From contig JADGPJ010000018.1 of assembly GCA_017882505.1 (NCBI GenBank), forward strand, positions 1 to 38,289: a DNA stretch of 38,289 nucleotides. The letters run 5' to 3'. The notes beneath the pieces are model-generated. The model was not told where the DNA came from. It worked only from the letters and a program-made list of their open reading frames with translations, and made no database searches. The stretch comes from Solirubrobacterales bacterium. Lineage in GTDB: Bacteria > Actinomycetota > Thermoleophilia > Solirubrobacterales > 70-9. Position 1 is the first letter of the stretch; every line of letters starts with the position of its first letter. The translations under genes and the position numbers were made by a program. Positions 24,126-31,521 of this stretch are shown here, in pieces.

Positions 24126-25898
24126 CTAGCGGAGGCCAAAGGTGTGAGTCCGCCGCCCGCCGGGGATGGAGGCGATCAGCTGCGTCCTCAGCTGGCCGTG
24201 CGCTCGCAGCAGCGCCCGCCCGCCGGCGCTGAGCGGGATCACGAAGGCGTGGGAGTGCCTGCCGCTGAGCTGGAAGGGGCGGCGCCCCAGCGGGCGGGTG
24301 ACGACCCGGGTACGCGGCGGCCGTCCGTGTCCGCTGCGCACGGCCTGCTTGAAGCGGGTGCGCAGCGCCAACTGGCCAGGACAGGCGGTTCCGGCAGGCC
24401 ATTCGCAGGCGATCCGGACCCGGACCCCGGTGGAGGTCGCCCGCAGGTGGGAGAGGGTTATCGCGACCGGGATCGTGGTTGCCCTGCAACCGAGCAGGCG
24501 GTCCGCGCCCGGCGCGATGCCGATCGCGTAGACGCAGATCGGCTGCAGGCCCGACTTCACGGTCGGGATGCTGACGTCGAAGCCGTGGCGGGTCCCCGCT
24601 TCGGGGTACTTGGCCGCGACGTCGGGCCGCGCCTTGGTCGCGATCGGGCCGAGTTCGTACTCGAGCGCACCCGCGGTGCCTTCGCGGCCGCCGACGAAGA
24701 GGCGGATGCCGAGGGGCGCCGTCGGGGCATTCGGATCGAAGGCCCAGCCCTTGACTCGGACCTGGCCCGGCTGCGGCGAGCCGGTCAGGTCGAGGTAGCC
24801 GATCGGGTCTTCTTCGCCCGCCAGCGTCGCGCTACCGACCGTCGCTCCGTCGACGTAGTCGTTGTCGATGTTGATCGTCTGGCCGCCGTAGGTCTCGTCG
24901 TGGCCGCCGTGGTACTGGTGGATCCGCTGGTGAAGCGCCCAGGCGTTGGCGGGGACGACGGAGTCGGAGGTGCTCTGCTGGTCATTCCAGTTGGCGATCC
25001 AGAGGTCGTCGGGCTCGAGGTAGCCGCTGCCCAGCCGGCCGGCGAGGTCGACGATGCCCGAGGCGCTGCTGCTGTAGACGCCGGAGACGTAGCCGAGCGA
25101 GTGCAGCTTGCTGGTCCAGGCTTCGAGAAAGGCGAGGGTCGCGGAGCTGGCGCTGGAGCCGGGCGTGTAGGACTCCATGTCGAAGTAGATCGGGCTGCCG
25201 GGGCCGATCGCGACGGCGCTGGCCTGGGCGACCGCGTCGACGGCCGCCGCGATTCCCTGGGCGGTCGCCTGACCGGAGGTCAGCTTGGCGCAGCTGCTGC
25301 AGCTGCTGGTCGGCGCCTGCAGGCCGACGTAGGTCGGGATCAGGTGCCAGCCGGCGGCGGTCTGGGCTGCGACCCAGGAGGAGGTCAGGTTCGGCTGTGA
25401 GCAGGCCCGGTTGGCGCCGCCGATGTAGACGCCGATCGCGCGGTAGGGAGACGATTCCCAGGCCACCATCGTGGGCGATGAGGGAGTGCTGCAGGCATCG
25501 AAGCCGAGGCCGGTGAAGACGCTGCCCCCGGCCGAGGCCGAGGCGACCTTCCGCGGCGCCGTCCGCAGCGCCGAGCGCTTCGCGGCCCGAGCGGAGTCCG
25601 GTTCGACCAGGATCGCGCGCCGCCTCCCGACGGCCGCCTGGGCGGGGCAGCGCTGGTTCGGGGAGGGGGAGCCCAGGTAGACCGCGCGGCGGTCGAGCCG
25701 CACGCACATCCCCGGATGCCGGGAGAGCCGGTAGACCGGCCAGGACGCGGGCACGTGGACGGTCTTGGCACCGAAGTGCAGCTCCCGCGCCGTGGCGCTC
25801 GCGGGCGCGAGCAGGACCTGCCAGGTCGCCAGCAGCGCGATCGCGGCGAGCCCGATCTGGCTGGCCCGCGGGCAGCGTGGATGGCGTCGTCGTTTCAT
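24126..25898 (-). CDS. Secreted DUF1906 (glycoside-hydrolase-like) protein
   Basis: The product has 590 residues from ATG 25898, which has GAGAGG six bases upstream; a longer open frame to 25961 lacks support and reaches the tRNA. A signal peptide (about 12-37; LAAIALLATWQVLLAPASATA) is followed by a basic Ser/Ala-rich region. A DUF1906 (Rv2525c-like, GH25-like barrel) domain of about 215 residues starts at GLGFDACSTPS and has acidic residues in YFDMESYTPG and a late INIDNDYVDG. About 200 further residues form beta-rich segments (GQVRVKGWAFDPNAPTAPLGIRLFV; a repeat-like wall-associated module). It probably acts on or binds the cell wall; enzymatic activity in this family is unproven. Confidence 0.85.
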   Translation of the reverse strand: MKRRRHPRCPRASQIGLAAIALLATWQVLLAPASATARELHFGAKTVHVPASWPVYRLSRHPGMCVRLDRRAVYLGSPSPNQRCPAQAAVGRRRAILVEPDSARAAKRSALRTAPRKVASASAGGSVFTGLGFDACSTPSSPTMVAWESSPYRAIGVYIGGANRACSQPNLTSSWVAAQTAAGWHLIPTYVGLQAPTSSCSSCAKLTSGQATAQGIAAAVDAVAQASAVAIGPGSPIYFDMESYTPGSSASSATLAFLEAWTSKLHSLGYVSGVYSSSASGIVDLAGRLGSGYLEPDDLWIANWNDQQSTSDSVVPANAWALHQRIHQYHGGHDETYGGQTINIDNDYVDGATVGSATLAGEEDPIGYLDLTGSPQPGQVRVKGWAFDPNAPTAPLGIRLFVGGREGTAGALEYELGPIATKARPDVAAKYPEAGTRHGFDVSIPTVKSGLQPICVYAIGIAPGADRLLGCRATTIPVAITLSHLRATSTGVRVRIACEWPAGTACPGQLALRTRFKQAVRSGHGRPPRTRVVTRPLGRRPFQLSGRHSHAFVIPLSAGGRALLRAHGQLRTQLIASIPGGRRTHTFGLR

Positions 25899-25960
25899 CA
25901 ATGGCCTCTCGCTACAACGGGCCCGGGCCCCGGAAGTTGCACCCCACGCCCGGCGAGTCA

Positions 25961-26034
25961 TGCCCCGAGCAGGATTCGAACCTGCGGCCTATCCCTTAGG
26001 AGGGGATCGCTCTATCCAGCTGAGCTATCGGGGC
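25961..26034 (-). tRNA. tRNA-Arg (anticodon CCT)
   Basis: The 74-nt cloverleaf includes the discriminator base. Acceptor GCCCCGA pairs with TCGGGGC; the D arm is GCTC-AGCTGGATA-GAGC; the anticodon loop CTCCTAA gives anticodon CCT, reading AGG; the T arm GCAGG-TTCGAAT-CCTGC is intact. CCA is not encoded. AGG is a rare codon in such GC-rich genomes. The 3' end is a typical integration site type, but no integrase or attachment repeat is near. Confidence 0.97.
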
Positions 26035-26172
26035 TGGCGGGGCGGATTTTCTCTCAGATGCGGTTTTCGTGCGGGAGTCGGTGCTTTCAGCGGGCCACGC
26101 GCGACACCTTGATCGGCAGGATTACGTGCATGAGCCGAACCCAGCTACTGGACGTGTCCGGCACCCAGGTTA

Positions 26173-26185
26173 ATGTGGTGCACAT
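26173..26185. promoter_or_regulatory. Candidate operator at the antitoxin start
   Basis: ATGTG-GTG-CACAT is a perfect 5-bp inverted repeat with 3-base centre, overlapping the first codon of the antitoxin gene. Ribbon-helix-helix antitoxins repress their own operon through such short palindromes. TTAATG just upstream could be part of a -10 box, which would make the mRNA leaderless. The length is short, so chance is possible. Confidence 0.4.
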
Positions 26186-26414
26186 GTCCAAGATGATCCA
26201 GGTGAGAAACGTCCCTGACGAGATGCACCGAGCCCTGAAGACGAGCGCGGCGGCGGAGGGGATCTCGCTCTCCGACTACATCAAGCGCGAACTCGGCGGG
26301 GTCACCGCGAAGGCCAGCCTCGAGGAGATCGACGCGCGTATCCGTGCCCGCGGGCCCTCCAAGGTCAAGCGGGAGACCATCATCAGGATCCTGCGGGAGA
26401 GTCGGGGCGACTGA
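26184..26414 (+). CDS. FitA/VapB-type ribbon-helix-helix antitoxin
   Basis: The product has 76 residues from ATG 26184, starting MSKMIQVRNVPDEMHRALK, the standard FitA-like N-terminus (beta strand plus helix), then AAAEGISLSDYIKREL (second helix). The C-terminal half, LEEIDARIRARGPSKV, is the toxin-wrapping part. An in-frame ATG at 26130 would add 18 residues not typical of the family. The antitoxin neutralises the PIN toxin and represses transcription. The toxin gene overlaps it by one base (TGATG). Confidence 0.88.
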   Translation: MSKMIQVRNVPDEMHRALKTSAAAEGISLSDYIKRELGGVTAKASLEEIDARIRARGPSKVKRETIIRILRESRGD

Positions 26415-26815
26415 TGAAGGTGCTCGACGCCTCGGTCCTGGTCGAGTACCTGACGGACGGTGAGCAGGCGGAGTCCTCGCGGCGCCGAATCGCGGCGAGC
26501 CCGGGCTGGCTCTGGGCGCCCCACCTGGTCGACGCCGAGGTCGGGCACGCGCTGCGGAGCGTGGTTCGCGCCGGGGAGCTCTCCGCCAAGGCCGCCCGGG
26601 CCGCCCTCGTCGACCTGATGGAGATGCGGCTGCAGCGGGTCTCCCACCATCTCCTCGCCGAGCGGGCCTGGGAGCTGCGCGAGAACGTCAGCTTCTACGA
26701 CGCGCTCTACGTCGCCCTGGCCGAGCAGCTCGAAGTGCCGCTCGTGACCCTCGACTCGCGGCTCGCCAAGGCGCCGGGAGTGCGGGCCGAGATCGAGCTG
26801 GTTCAGGCAGCGTAG
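26414..26815 (+). CDS. VapC/FitB-type PIN-domain toxin
   Basis: The protein has 133 residues. The PIN nuclease acidic residues are all present: Asp5 (MKVLDASVLVE), Glu42 (VDAEVGHAL), Asp96 (SFYDALYVALAE) and Asp114 (VTLDSRLA). VapC toxins cut specific RNAs, often tRNA or rRNA, when the antitoxin is degraded. Nothing suggests inactivation. It is coupled to the antitoxin by a one-base overlap, and its 3' end overlaps the convergent gene at 26803 by 13 bases. The pair lies 150 bases from tRNA-Arg. Confidence 0.92.
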   Translation: MKVLDASVLVEYLTDGEQAESSRRRIAASPGWLWAPHLVDAEVGHALRSVVRAGELSAKAARAALVDLMEMRLQRVSHHLLAERAWELRENVSFYDALYVALAEQLEVPLVTLDSRLAKAPGVRAEIELVQAA

Positions 26816-27432
26816 AGGCTCTCGGAGGCGAGCTCGAGGGCCCGGCGGCTCCAGAGCTTCACTTCCATGAAGACCTCGTCGCCGTAGCCCTCGAGCGCGT
26901 CAAGGGCGATCAGCGTGAAGCGGTCCTGGGAGATCTCTTCCTGGTCGACCGTCTCGGCGTCGAGCTCGGCGGTGGCGGCGACGGCGCCGCGGACGAGGGG
27001 CCGGCCCCAGACCAGGGTGACGGCACCGGCACGTCCGTTCTCACCTCGCCAGCGTCCGATCACGTCGTCGTTGAGGTCGATTCGCCAGTCCGCGTTGTCC
27101 TCGGCGAGGACGTCGGTGAAGTCAGCCTTGGCGGCGAAGTCGGAGGGCTCGCCGCCGGCGGGTTGCACGTAGGAGACGTGGCCGAACAACTCCAGCGTTC
27201 CCTCCTCGCTCTCGCTGCGGGCCGAGCAGGGGACCCAGACCCGGCCGCCCCAGGCGCGCTCGGGGAACCAGTCGAGCTCCGCCGGCAGCTCGACACCGGC
27301 GGGAAGGTCGTCAACCGCTTTGACGGCGGCGGCAAAGGCCTCCCTCAAGCGCTCCGAGAAGCGGCCGTGCGGGATCCCCTCCTGCGTGGTGTCGGCGATG
27401 AAGTGCGGGATCGGTCGTGGGTTCGGCGGCAC
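26803..27432 (-). CDS. Conserved-looking hypothetical protein
   Basis: The product has 209 residues with no signal peptide or membrane helix. It starts PIPHFIADTTQEGIPHGRFSERLREAF; the middle is acidic and beta-rich with GHVSYVQP, WRIDLNDDVIGRWRGENGR and AVTLVWGRPLVRGA; it ends RFTLIALDALEGYGDEVFMEVKLWSRRALELA. I do not recognise the family. The even spread of charged residues and codon use like that of neighbours support a real gene. It converges on vapC with a 13-base overlap. Confidence 0.65.
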   Translation of the reverse strand: MPPNPRPIPHFIADTTQEGIPHGRFSERLREAFAAAVKAVDDLPAGVELPAELDWFPERAWGGRVWVPCSARSESEEGTLELFGHVSYVQPAGGEPSDFAAKADFTDVLAEDNADWRIDLNDDVIGRWRGENGRAGAVTLVWGRPLVRGAVAATAELDAETVDQEEISQDRFTLIALDALEGYGDEVFMEVKLWSRRALELASESLYAA

Positions 27433-27455
27433 GCCCGGACCCTACACGGGCCTGC

Positions 27456-28220
27456 TCAGGCCGGTTCGAGGTCGCTCGCCGAACCGAGGCTCCACGGCTC
27501 ACGCAGCAGGGCCGTGGCGACGATGGCGCCGAGGACGCAGCAGGCGGCACCGAGCAGGAACGCCACTTCGTAGGCGGAGGTGAGGGCCGCGAGCGAGCCG
27601 GAGCCGGACGCCAGCAGGGCGTTGGTATGGGAGGTCGCCAACGTCGTCAGGGCGGCGAGGCCGAGGGTCCCGCCGGCCAAGCGCGAGGTGTTGACGATGC
27701 CGGAGGCGAGGCCGCTTTCGCCTGTGGGGACGCCTCTGACCGCGACGATCGTCGCCGGCACCAGCGAGCAGCCGACTCCCAGCGTCGCCAGGACCCCACC
27801 GGGCAGCACGTCGCTGAGGTAGGAGCCGCCGGGGCTGATTCCCGCGAGCAGCGCCAGCCCGGTGGCGGCGGTGAGCATCCCGAAGGCGAGGACCGGCCTG
27901 ACCACGAAGCGGGCGACCAGGCGCGGCGCCAGGGTGGAGGAGGCGATCAGCCCCAGCGTCATCGGCAGGAAGGAGAGACCGGCTTCGAGCGCGTCCTGGT
28001 GCAGCACCTGCTGCAGGTAGAGGGAGAGGAAGAACCACATTGCAGCGATGCCGGCGAAGAGCAGGGCGACGACGATGTTGGCGGCGGGCAGCAGTGGCAT
28101 CCGGAACACCCGTAGGGGGACCAGCGGGCCGCGGGCGATCCGGCCCTCGACGAGGACGAAGAGACCGAGGATCGCGGCGGCGACGGCGAGCGGCACCAGG
28201 ACTCCGGGCGAGCCGCGGCG
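27456..28220 (-). pseudogene. 5'-truncated DHA2-type MFS transporter
   Basis: The remaining part holds about seven membrane helices from VLVPLAVAAAILGLFVLVEGR to the C-terminus, including PLVPLRVFR, ANIVVALLFAGIAAMWFFLSLYLQQ and the SGLASGIVNTSRLAGGTLGLA segment. These are the second half of a 14-helix EmrB/QacA-type drug exporter. The first half is absent. The open frame continues to 28286, but that part is antisense to the ArsR remnant and does not resemble a transporter. A transporter with half its helices and no native start is unlikely to work. It ends 23 bases past the start of the gene at 26803-27432. Confidence 0.82.
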
Positions 28221-28406
28221 CTGCGGCAGCTTCGGACTTGACGTCAGCAAGTCGACCCTGACCCACCACTTCCGCGTCCTCCGCATGCGGGGGTGATCGA
28301 GCGCCAGGTGCAGGGCACCGCCCGCCTCAACTCCTTGCGCCGCGAGGGCCTCGACGCCCGCTTCCCCGGCCTGCTCGACGCGGTGCTCGAAGCCGTCTCC
28401 GCTTAG
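28219..28406 (+). pseudogene. ArsR-family regulator remnant, truncated and frameshifted
   Basis: The first frame reads CGSFGLDVSKSTLTHHFRVLR, the recognition helix region of an ArsR winged helix, and then hits TGA at 28294. From 28293 a second frame continues VIERQVQGTARLNSLRREG and DARFPGLLDAVLEAVSA to TAG at 28404-28406, the normal C-terminus. A net one-base loss near 28285-28292 explains the shift. The N-terminal helices are missing at the junction with the MFS remnant. It ends one base before the convergent galT stop. Confidence 0.75.
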
Positions 28407-28407
28407 T

Positions 28408-29484
28408 TCAGAGGCATTCCCGCAGGTCCGACGCGGCGCGCTCCGGCGGGTAGATGTTGATGTCGACGCCGGTGCCGAGCTCGAAGCCGGCCTTGGTCGT
28501 CAGCCGCGGCGCGATGTCGACGTGCCAGTGGAACGGCTCGGCGCCGCGGGGAGCGGTGCGGACCCAGAGGTTCAGCTCCGGCCGACCGTCGAAGCGGGCG
28601 GCCAGCACCCGCATCGCGGTGCGGATCATCGCCGCGCCGCCCCCGTCCTCGGAGAAGCTGCCGTTCTGCTGACGTGGGACGACCCGCAGCTCGAACGGCG
28701 AGCGCGAGGCCCAGGGGCAGATCAGCGCCGCCTCGTCGTCGATCGCGACGAGGCGCTCGCGGCGGCGAACCTCCTCGACGAGGACGTCGCTGAGAAGGCC
28801 GCCGCCGGCAGTGCGTTCGCCGTAGGCCCCCGCCCGCTCGCGCTCGCGGGCGACCGCCGCCGGCACGAAGGGAAGCGCGTAGAGCTGGGCGTGGCTGTGC
28901 TCGAGCGAAGCCCCGGCACCGCCGCCCTCGTTGACGATCACCTGCACGTAGGAGGCCTCGGGATGGGCTCGCATCCGCTCGCGCCAGGTGGCGACGGCGG
29001 CGGCGAACTGCTCCTCGTCGAGCTCCGCCATCGCCGTCACGTGCTGCGGCGAGTTGATCAGCACCTCGTGCGCGCCGGTGGCCTGACGCGAGGAGAAGAG
29101 GTCCGGTTCGCCGGCCCGCCGCGAGGCCAGCAGCGGGTCGCCGCTGCTGGCGAAGGCGCCCGCTTCGGCCCCAGTTCCATCGCGCGGTTCCTTTTGCACG
29201 TCATTGGTGTCTAAGGAACCACGCGGTGGGGATCCCAGCGCCGGAAAGAGGTTCGGCACGACCCGGGTCTCCCAGCCGGGGCTGTCGGCCGGGCCGCCGC
29301 CGGGACGCAGCGCGTAGAGCTCGGGCGGGGTCCGGTCCTCGCGTCCCTCGCAGAAGGGACAGTTCTCGGGACCCTTCGGCTCGCTGGTCGGCGCCGAGAA
29401 GTTGTCCGGACGGTCGGCCCGACCCGGGGCGAGGATCGTCCTCAGCCCGCTCAGCTGATCGATTCGTATCTCGGGGGCGCTCAG
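28408..29484 (-). CDS. galT: Galactose-1-phosphate uridylyltransferase-like protein, probable CTG start
   Basis: GalT exchanges UMP between UDP-glucose and galactose 1-phosphate (Leloir pathway). The N-terminal part [22 protein letters not shown] and the zinc pair CPFC are in frame upstream of the first conventional start (GTG 29259), back to CTG at 29482-29484. I place the start there: 358 residues, overlapping the SPFH stop as CTGA. Further motifs are [18 protein letters not shown], and the catalytic-type SLEHSHAQL with a second FHWHVDIAP. Between VPNLFPAL and the next conserved segment, about 17 residues come from a palindromic element. Whether it is galactose-specific is not settled; relatives act on other sugar phosphates. 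Confidence 0.82.
   Translation of the reverse strand: MSAPEIRIDQLSGLRTILAPGRADRPDNFSAPTSEPKGPENCPFCEGREDRTPPELYALRPGGGPADSPGWETRVVPNLFPALGSPPRGSLDTNDVQKEPRDGTGAEAGAFASSGDPLLASRRAGEPDLFSSRQATGAHEVLINSPQHVTAMAELDEEQFAAAVATWRERMRAHPEASYVQVIVNEGGGAGASLEHSHAQLYALPFVPAAVARERERAGAYGERTAGGGLLSDVLVEEVRRRERLVAIDDEAALICPWASRSPFELRVVPRQQNGSFSEDGGGAAMIRTAMRVLAARFDGRPELNLWVRTAPRGAEPFHWHVDIAPRLTTKAGFELGTGVDINIYPPERAASDLRECL
29178..29229. repeat. 52-bp palindromic element inside galT
   Basis: The arms CGCGCGGTTCCTT and AAGGAACCACGCG are inverted with one mismatch; a smaller CAC/GTG pair lies inside. It matches the element at 36380-36431 at 42 of 52 positions, with the arms nearly identical and the centre diverged. 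The galT frame runs through it without a stop, coding approximately [15 protein letters not shown]. Confidence 0.85.
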
Positions 29485-30323
29485 GACCGGGAGGGGGGAA
29501 GGTCGTCTGGCAGCGGCGGCTCGGGGGGAGCCGGCGGGCGAGGGCGGGCCGGTGGCGTCGGCGCGGCGCCGCCCTGGCTACGGCCGATGAAGGCCTCGAG
29601 CAGGTCCATCGGCAGCGGAAAGACGACGGTCGTGCTCTGGTTGCTGCCGATTTCCAACAGCGTCTGCAGGTAGCGGAGCTGCAGCGAAGCCGGGTTGGTG
29701 CTGATGATGTCGGCGGCGTCGGTGAGCTTCTGTGCGGCTTGGAACTCGCCCTCGGAGTTGATGATCTTGGCCCGTCGCTCGCGCTCGGCCTCGGCCTGGC
29801 GGGCGATCGCGCGCTGCATCTGTTCGGGGATCTCGACGTCCTTGATCTCGACCGCGGTCACCTTCACCCCCCAGGGCTCGGTCGACTCGTCGATGATCGT
29901 CTGCAGCTCCTCGTTGAGCCGCTCGCGCTCGGAGAGCAGCTGGTCGAATTCGGCCTTGCCGAGCACCGAGCGCAGCGCCGTCTGCGAGATCTGCGAGGTG
30001 GCGAGGAGGAAGTTTTCGACCTCGGTGATCGCCTTGCGCGGGTCGATCACGCGGAAGTAGGCGACCGCGTTGACGCCAGCGGGGACGTTGTCGCGGGTGA
30101 TCACCTCCTGCGGCGGGATGTTGAGGGTGACGGTCCGCAGGTCGACGCTGACCATCCGGTCGACGAACGGAATCAGCAGGATCAGCCCCGGCCCCTTCTG
30201 GGCGATCAGGCGTCCGAGACGGAAGATCACGCCGCGTTCGTACTCGCGCAGGATCCGCACCGAGGAAGCCAGGACGACGAAGAGAATCGCGAGCACCGCG
30301 ACCAATGCGATCAGTGCTGCCAT
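29481..30323 (-). CDS. SPFH-domain (stomatin/QmcA-like) membrane protein
   Basis: The protein has 280 residues. One N-terminal helix ([21 protein letters not shown]) is followed by the SPFH/Band-7 domain with [55 protein letters not shown] and [33 protein letters not shown] helical [26 protein letters not shown] coiled coil leads to a Pro-rich tail. Such proteins form large ring-like membrane assemblies. The start ATG immediately follows the nfeD stop (TAGATG). The NfeD-SPFH pair is a known conserved partnership. Confidence 0.95.
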   Translation of the reverse strand: MAALIALVAVLAILFVVLASSVRILREYERGVIFRLGRLIAQKGPGLILLIPFVDRMVSVDLRTVTLNIPPQEVITRDNVPAGVNAVAYFRVIDPRKAITEVENFLLATSQISQTALRSVLGKAEFDQLLSERERLNEELQTIIDESTEPWGVKVTAVEIKDVEIPEQMQRAIARQAEAERERRAKIINSEGEFQAAQKLTDAADIISTNPASLQLRYLQTLLEIGSNQSTTVVFPLPMDLLEAFIGRSQGGAAPTPPARPRPPAPPEPPLPDDLPPSRS

Positions 30324-30782
30324 CTAGTTCGCTTCCTCCTCGGTTGCGCTCACCGGCGTCACCACCAGCGTCAGTCCGTCGACCGACTCGACCCTGACTC
30401 TATCTCCAAGCGTGGCCCGGCCCTCGCCATCGCGGAGGCGGGCGTGCCAGATCGCCCCGTTGATGAACACCTTGCCCTCCGGGTCGAGGTTGGATCGAGC
30501 CTCGGCGATCGCTCCCTTCATCTCCTCGTAGCCGGTGCGGACCGGCTCGTTGCGTTGGGCGGCAAGCGCTTTGCGTCCGGCGAGTAGAACCAGCACCCCG
30601 AGCAGCACCGCGACGGCGACGATCACGACCACAGGCAGGCTGTGGCCTTCGTGGCGGTAGATCAGCCCGGCGCCGATGAGGGCGGCGATGCCGAGGATCC
30701 CGAGGATGCCGCTCGGGACATGCGCCTCGGCGACGAAGAGGACCAAGGCAACGATGACGAGGAGCACGATCGTCGCGGTCAT
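30324..30782 (-). CDS. NfeD-like membrane protein
   Basis: The product has 152 residues from ATG 30782, 8 bases after the tlpA-like stop. Membrane helices lie at about 3-22, 26-43 and 50-68 (VVVIVAVAVLLGVLVLLAG). The C-terminal OB-fold domain has GKVFINGAIWHARL and GDRVRVESVDGLTLVVTP, the NfeD hallmark. It lacks the N-terminal protease domain of long NfeD proteins. It acts with the SPFH protein encoded next to it. An open frame to 30818 overlaps the previous gene and is not needed. Confidence 0.92.
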   Translation of the reverse strand: MTATIVLLVIVALVLFVAEAHVPSGILGILGIAALIGAGLIYRHEGHSLPVVVIVAVAVLLGVLVLLAGRKALAAQRNEPVRTGYEEMKGAIAEARSNLDPEGKVFINGAIWHARLRDGEGRATLGDRVRVESVDGLTLVVTPVSATEEEAN

Positions 30783-30789
30783 CGGTACA

Positions 30790-31368
30790 TCATGACCCCA
30801 ACGCGTAGCGGCGAACATCGGCTTCGAGTTCGGAGTCGTGCGCGTAGGGGCCCTGTTTGAGGTAGACGAGCTTGCCGGCGCTGTCGTAGAAGGCGGTGTC
30901 GGGCAGCCCGAGGCTCGCCCCGAGAGATTCGGCGGTCTTGCCGTCGGGGTCGGTGTAGCTGGGGTAGGGCACCGGCGCCTCTTCGAGGAAGGTGGAGGCG
31001 GCGGCGTCGGAGTCCCGCGAGTTGATGCCGACGAAGGCGACCCGTTTCCCGTAGCGGGCCGAGAGCTTCTGCAGGACCGGGAACTCGAAGCGGCATGGCC
31101 CGCACCACGAGGCCCAGACGTTGGCGACGATCGGGTAGCCCTTGAGCGCGGCGATCCGCTTTTCGTAGACGTCGGTGCCGCCTCCGATCAGCTTGCCGGC
31201 CTGCGCGTGCAGCGCCGCCAGCGGCGCTGGCGAGCCGGCCAGGGCGCGCTCGTAGTCGGGGTGCTGACCGCCGTAGTCGCCGCCGGAGGAGTTGCCGCAG
31301 CCGGCGCCAAAGAGGGCCACCAACGCCACCGCTGCGAGCGCGATGCCAAGAGTTCGTCGCGTGGTCAT
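30790..31368 (-). CDS. TlpA-like thiol-disulfide oxidoreductase, lipoprotein
   Basis: The protein has 192 residues. The signal sequence ends in GAGC, a lipobox with Cys at about residue 24, so it is probably membrane-anchored outside. The thioredoxin fold has the active-site WASWCGPC motif, followed by FEFPVLQKLSARYGKRVAFVGINSRD. This is the TlpA/ResA group, which reduces disulfides in exported proteins such as apocytochromes. It heads the tlpA-nfeD-SPFH-galT operon and is divergent from the helicase gene. Confidence 0.9.
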   Translation of the reverse strand: MTTRRTLGIALAAVALVALFGAGCGNSSGGDYGGQHPDYERALAGSPAPLAALHAQAGKLIGGGTDVYEKRIAALKGYPIVANVWASWCGPCRFEFPVLQKLSARYGKRVAFVGINSRDSDAAASTFLEEAPVPYPSYTDPDGKTAESLGASLGLPDTAFYDSAGKLVYLKQGPYAHDSELEADVRRYALGS

Positions 31369-31380
31369 CCGATCCGTGTT

Positions 31381-31387
31381 TACAATA
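31381..31387. promoter_or_regulatory. Candidate -10 region in the divergent gap
   Basis: The only AT-rich patch in this gap, TACAATA, can be read as TACAAT on the plus strand or TATTGT on the minus strand, where it lies about 14 bases before the tlpA-like ATG. No clear -35 box accompanies either reading. Confidence 0.25.
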
Positions 31388-31521
31388 CGTACGTTCGGCC
31401 CGTGGGTATGCGGGCAGCTGAGAACGTCGGGGGGACGGGAATCGTGCCTCCGGCAGCCTCGTTCACTCGCCTCCAGCCGTACGTCTCGTGCTCGGTGGAG
31501 GCAGACACACAGAAGCCTTCT

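Noticed and set aside
25961-26815. Genomic island integrated at tRNA-Arg
   Set aside because: A toxin-antitoxin pair is near, but there is no integrase and no repeated tRNA 3' end in the window.
30838-31521. N-terminal extension of the helicase frame
   Set aside because: It is antisense to the tlpA-like gene; the helicase-like sequence begins after ATG 31522.
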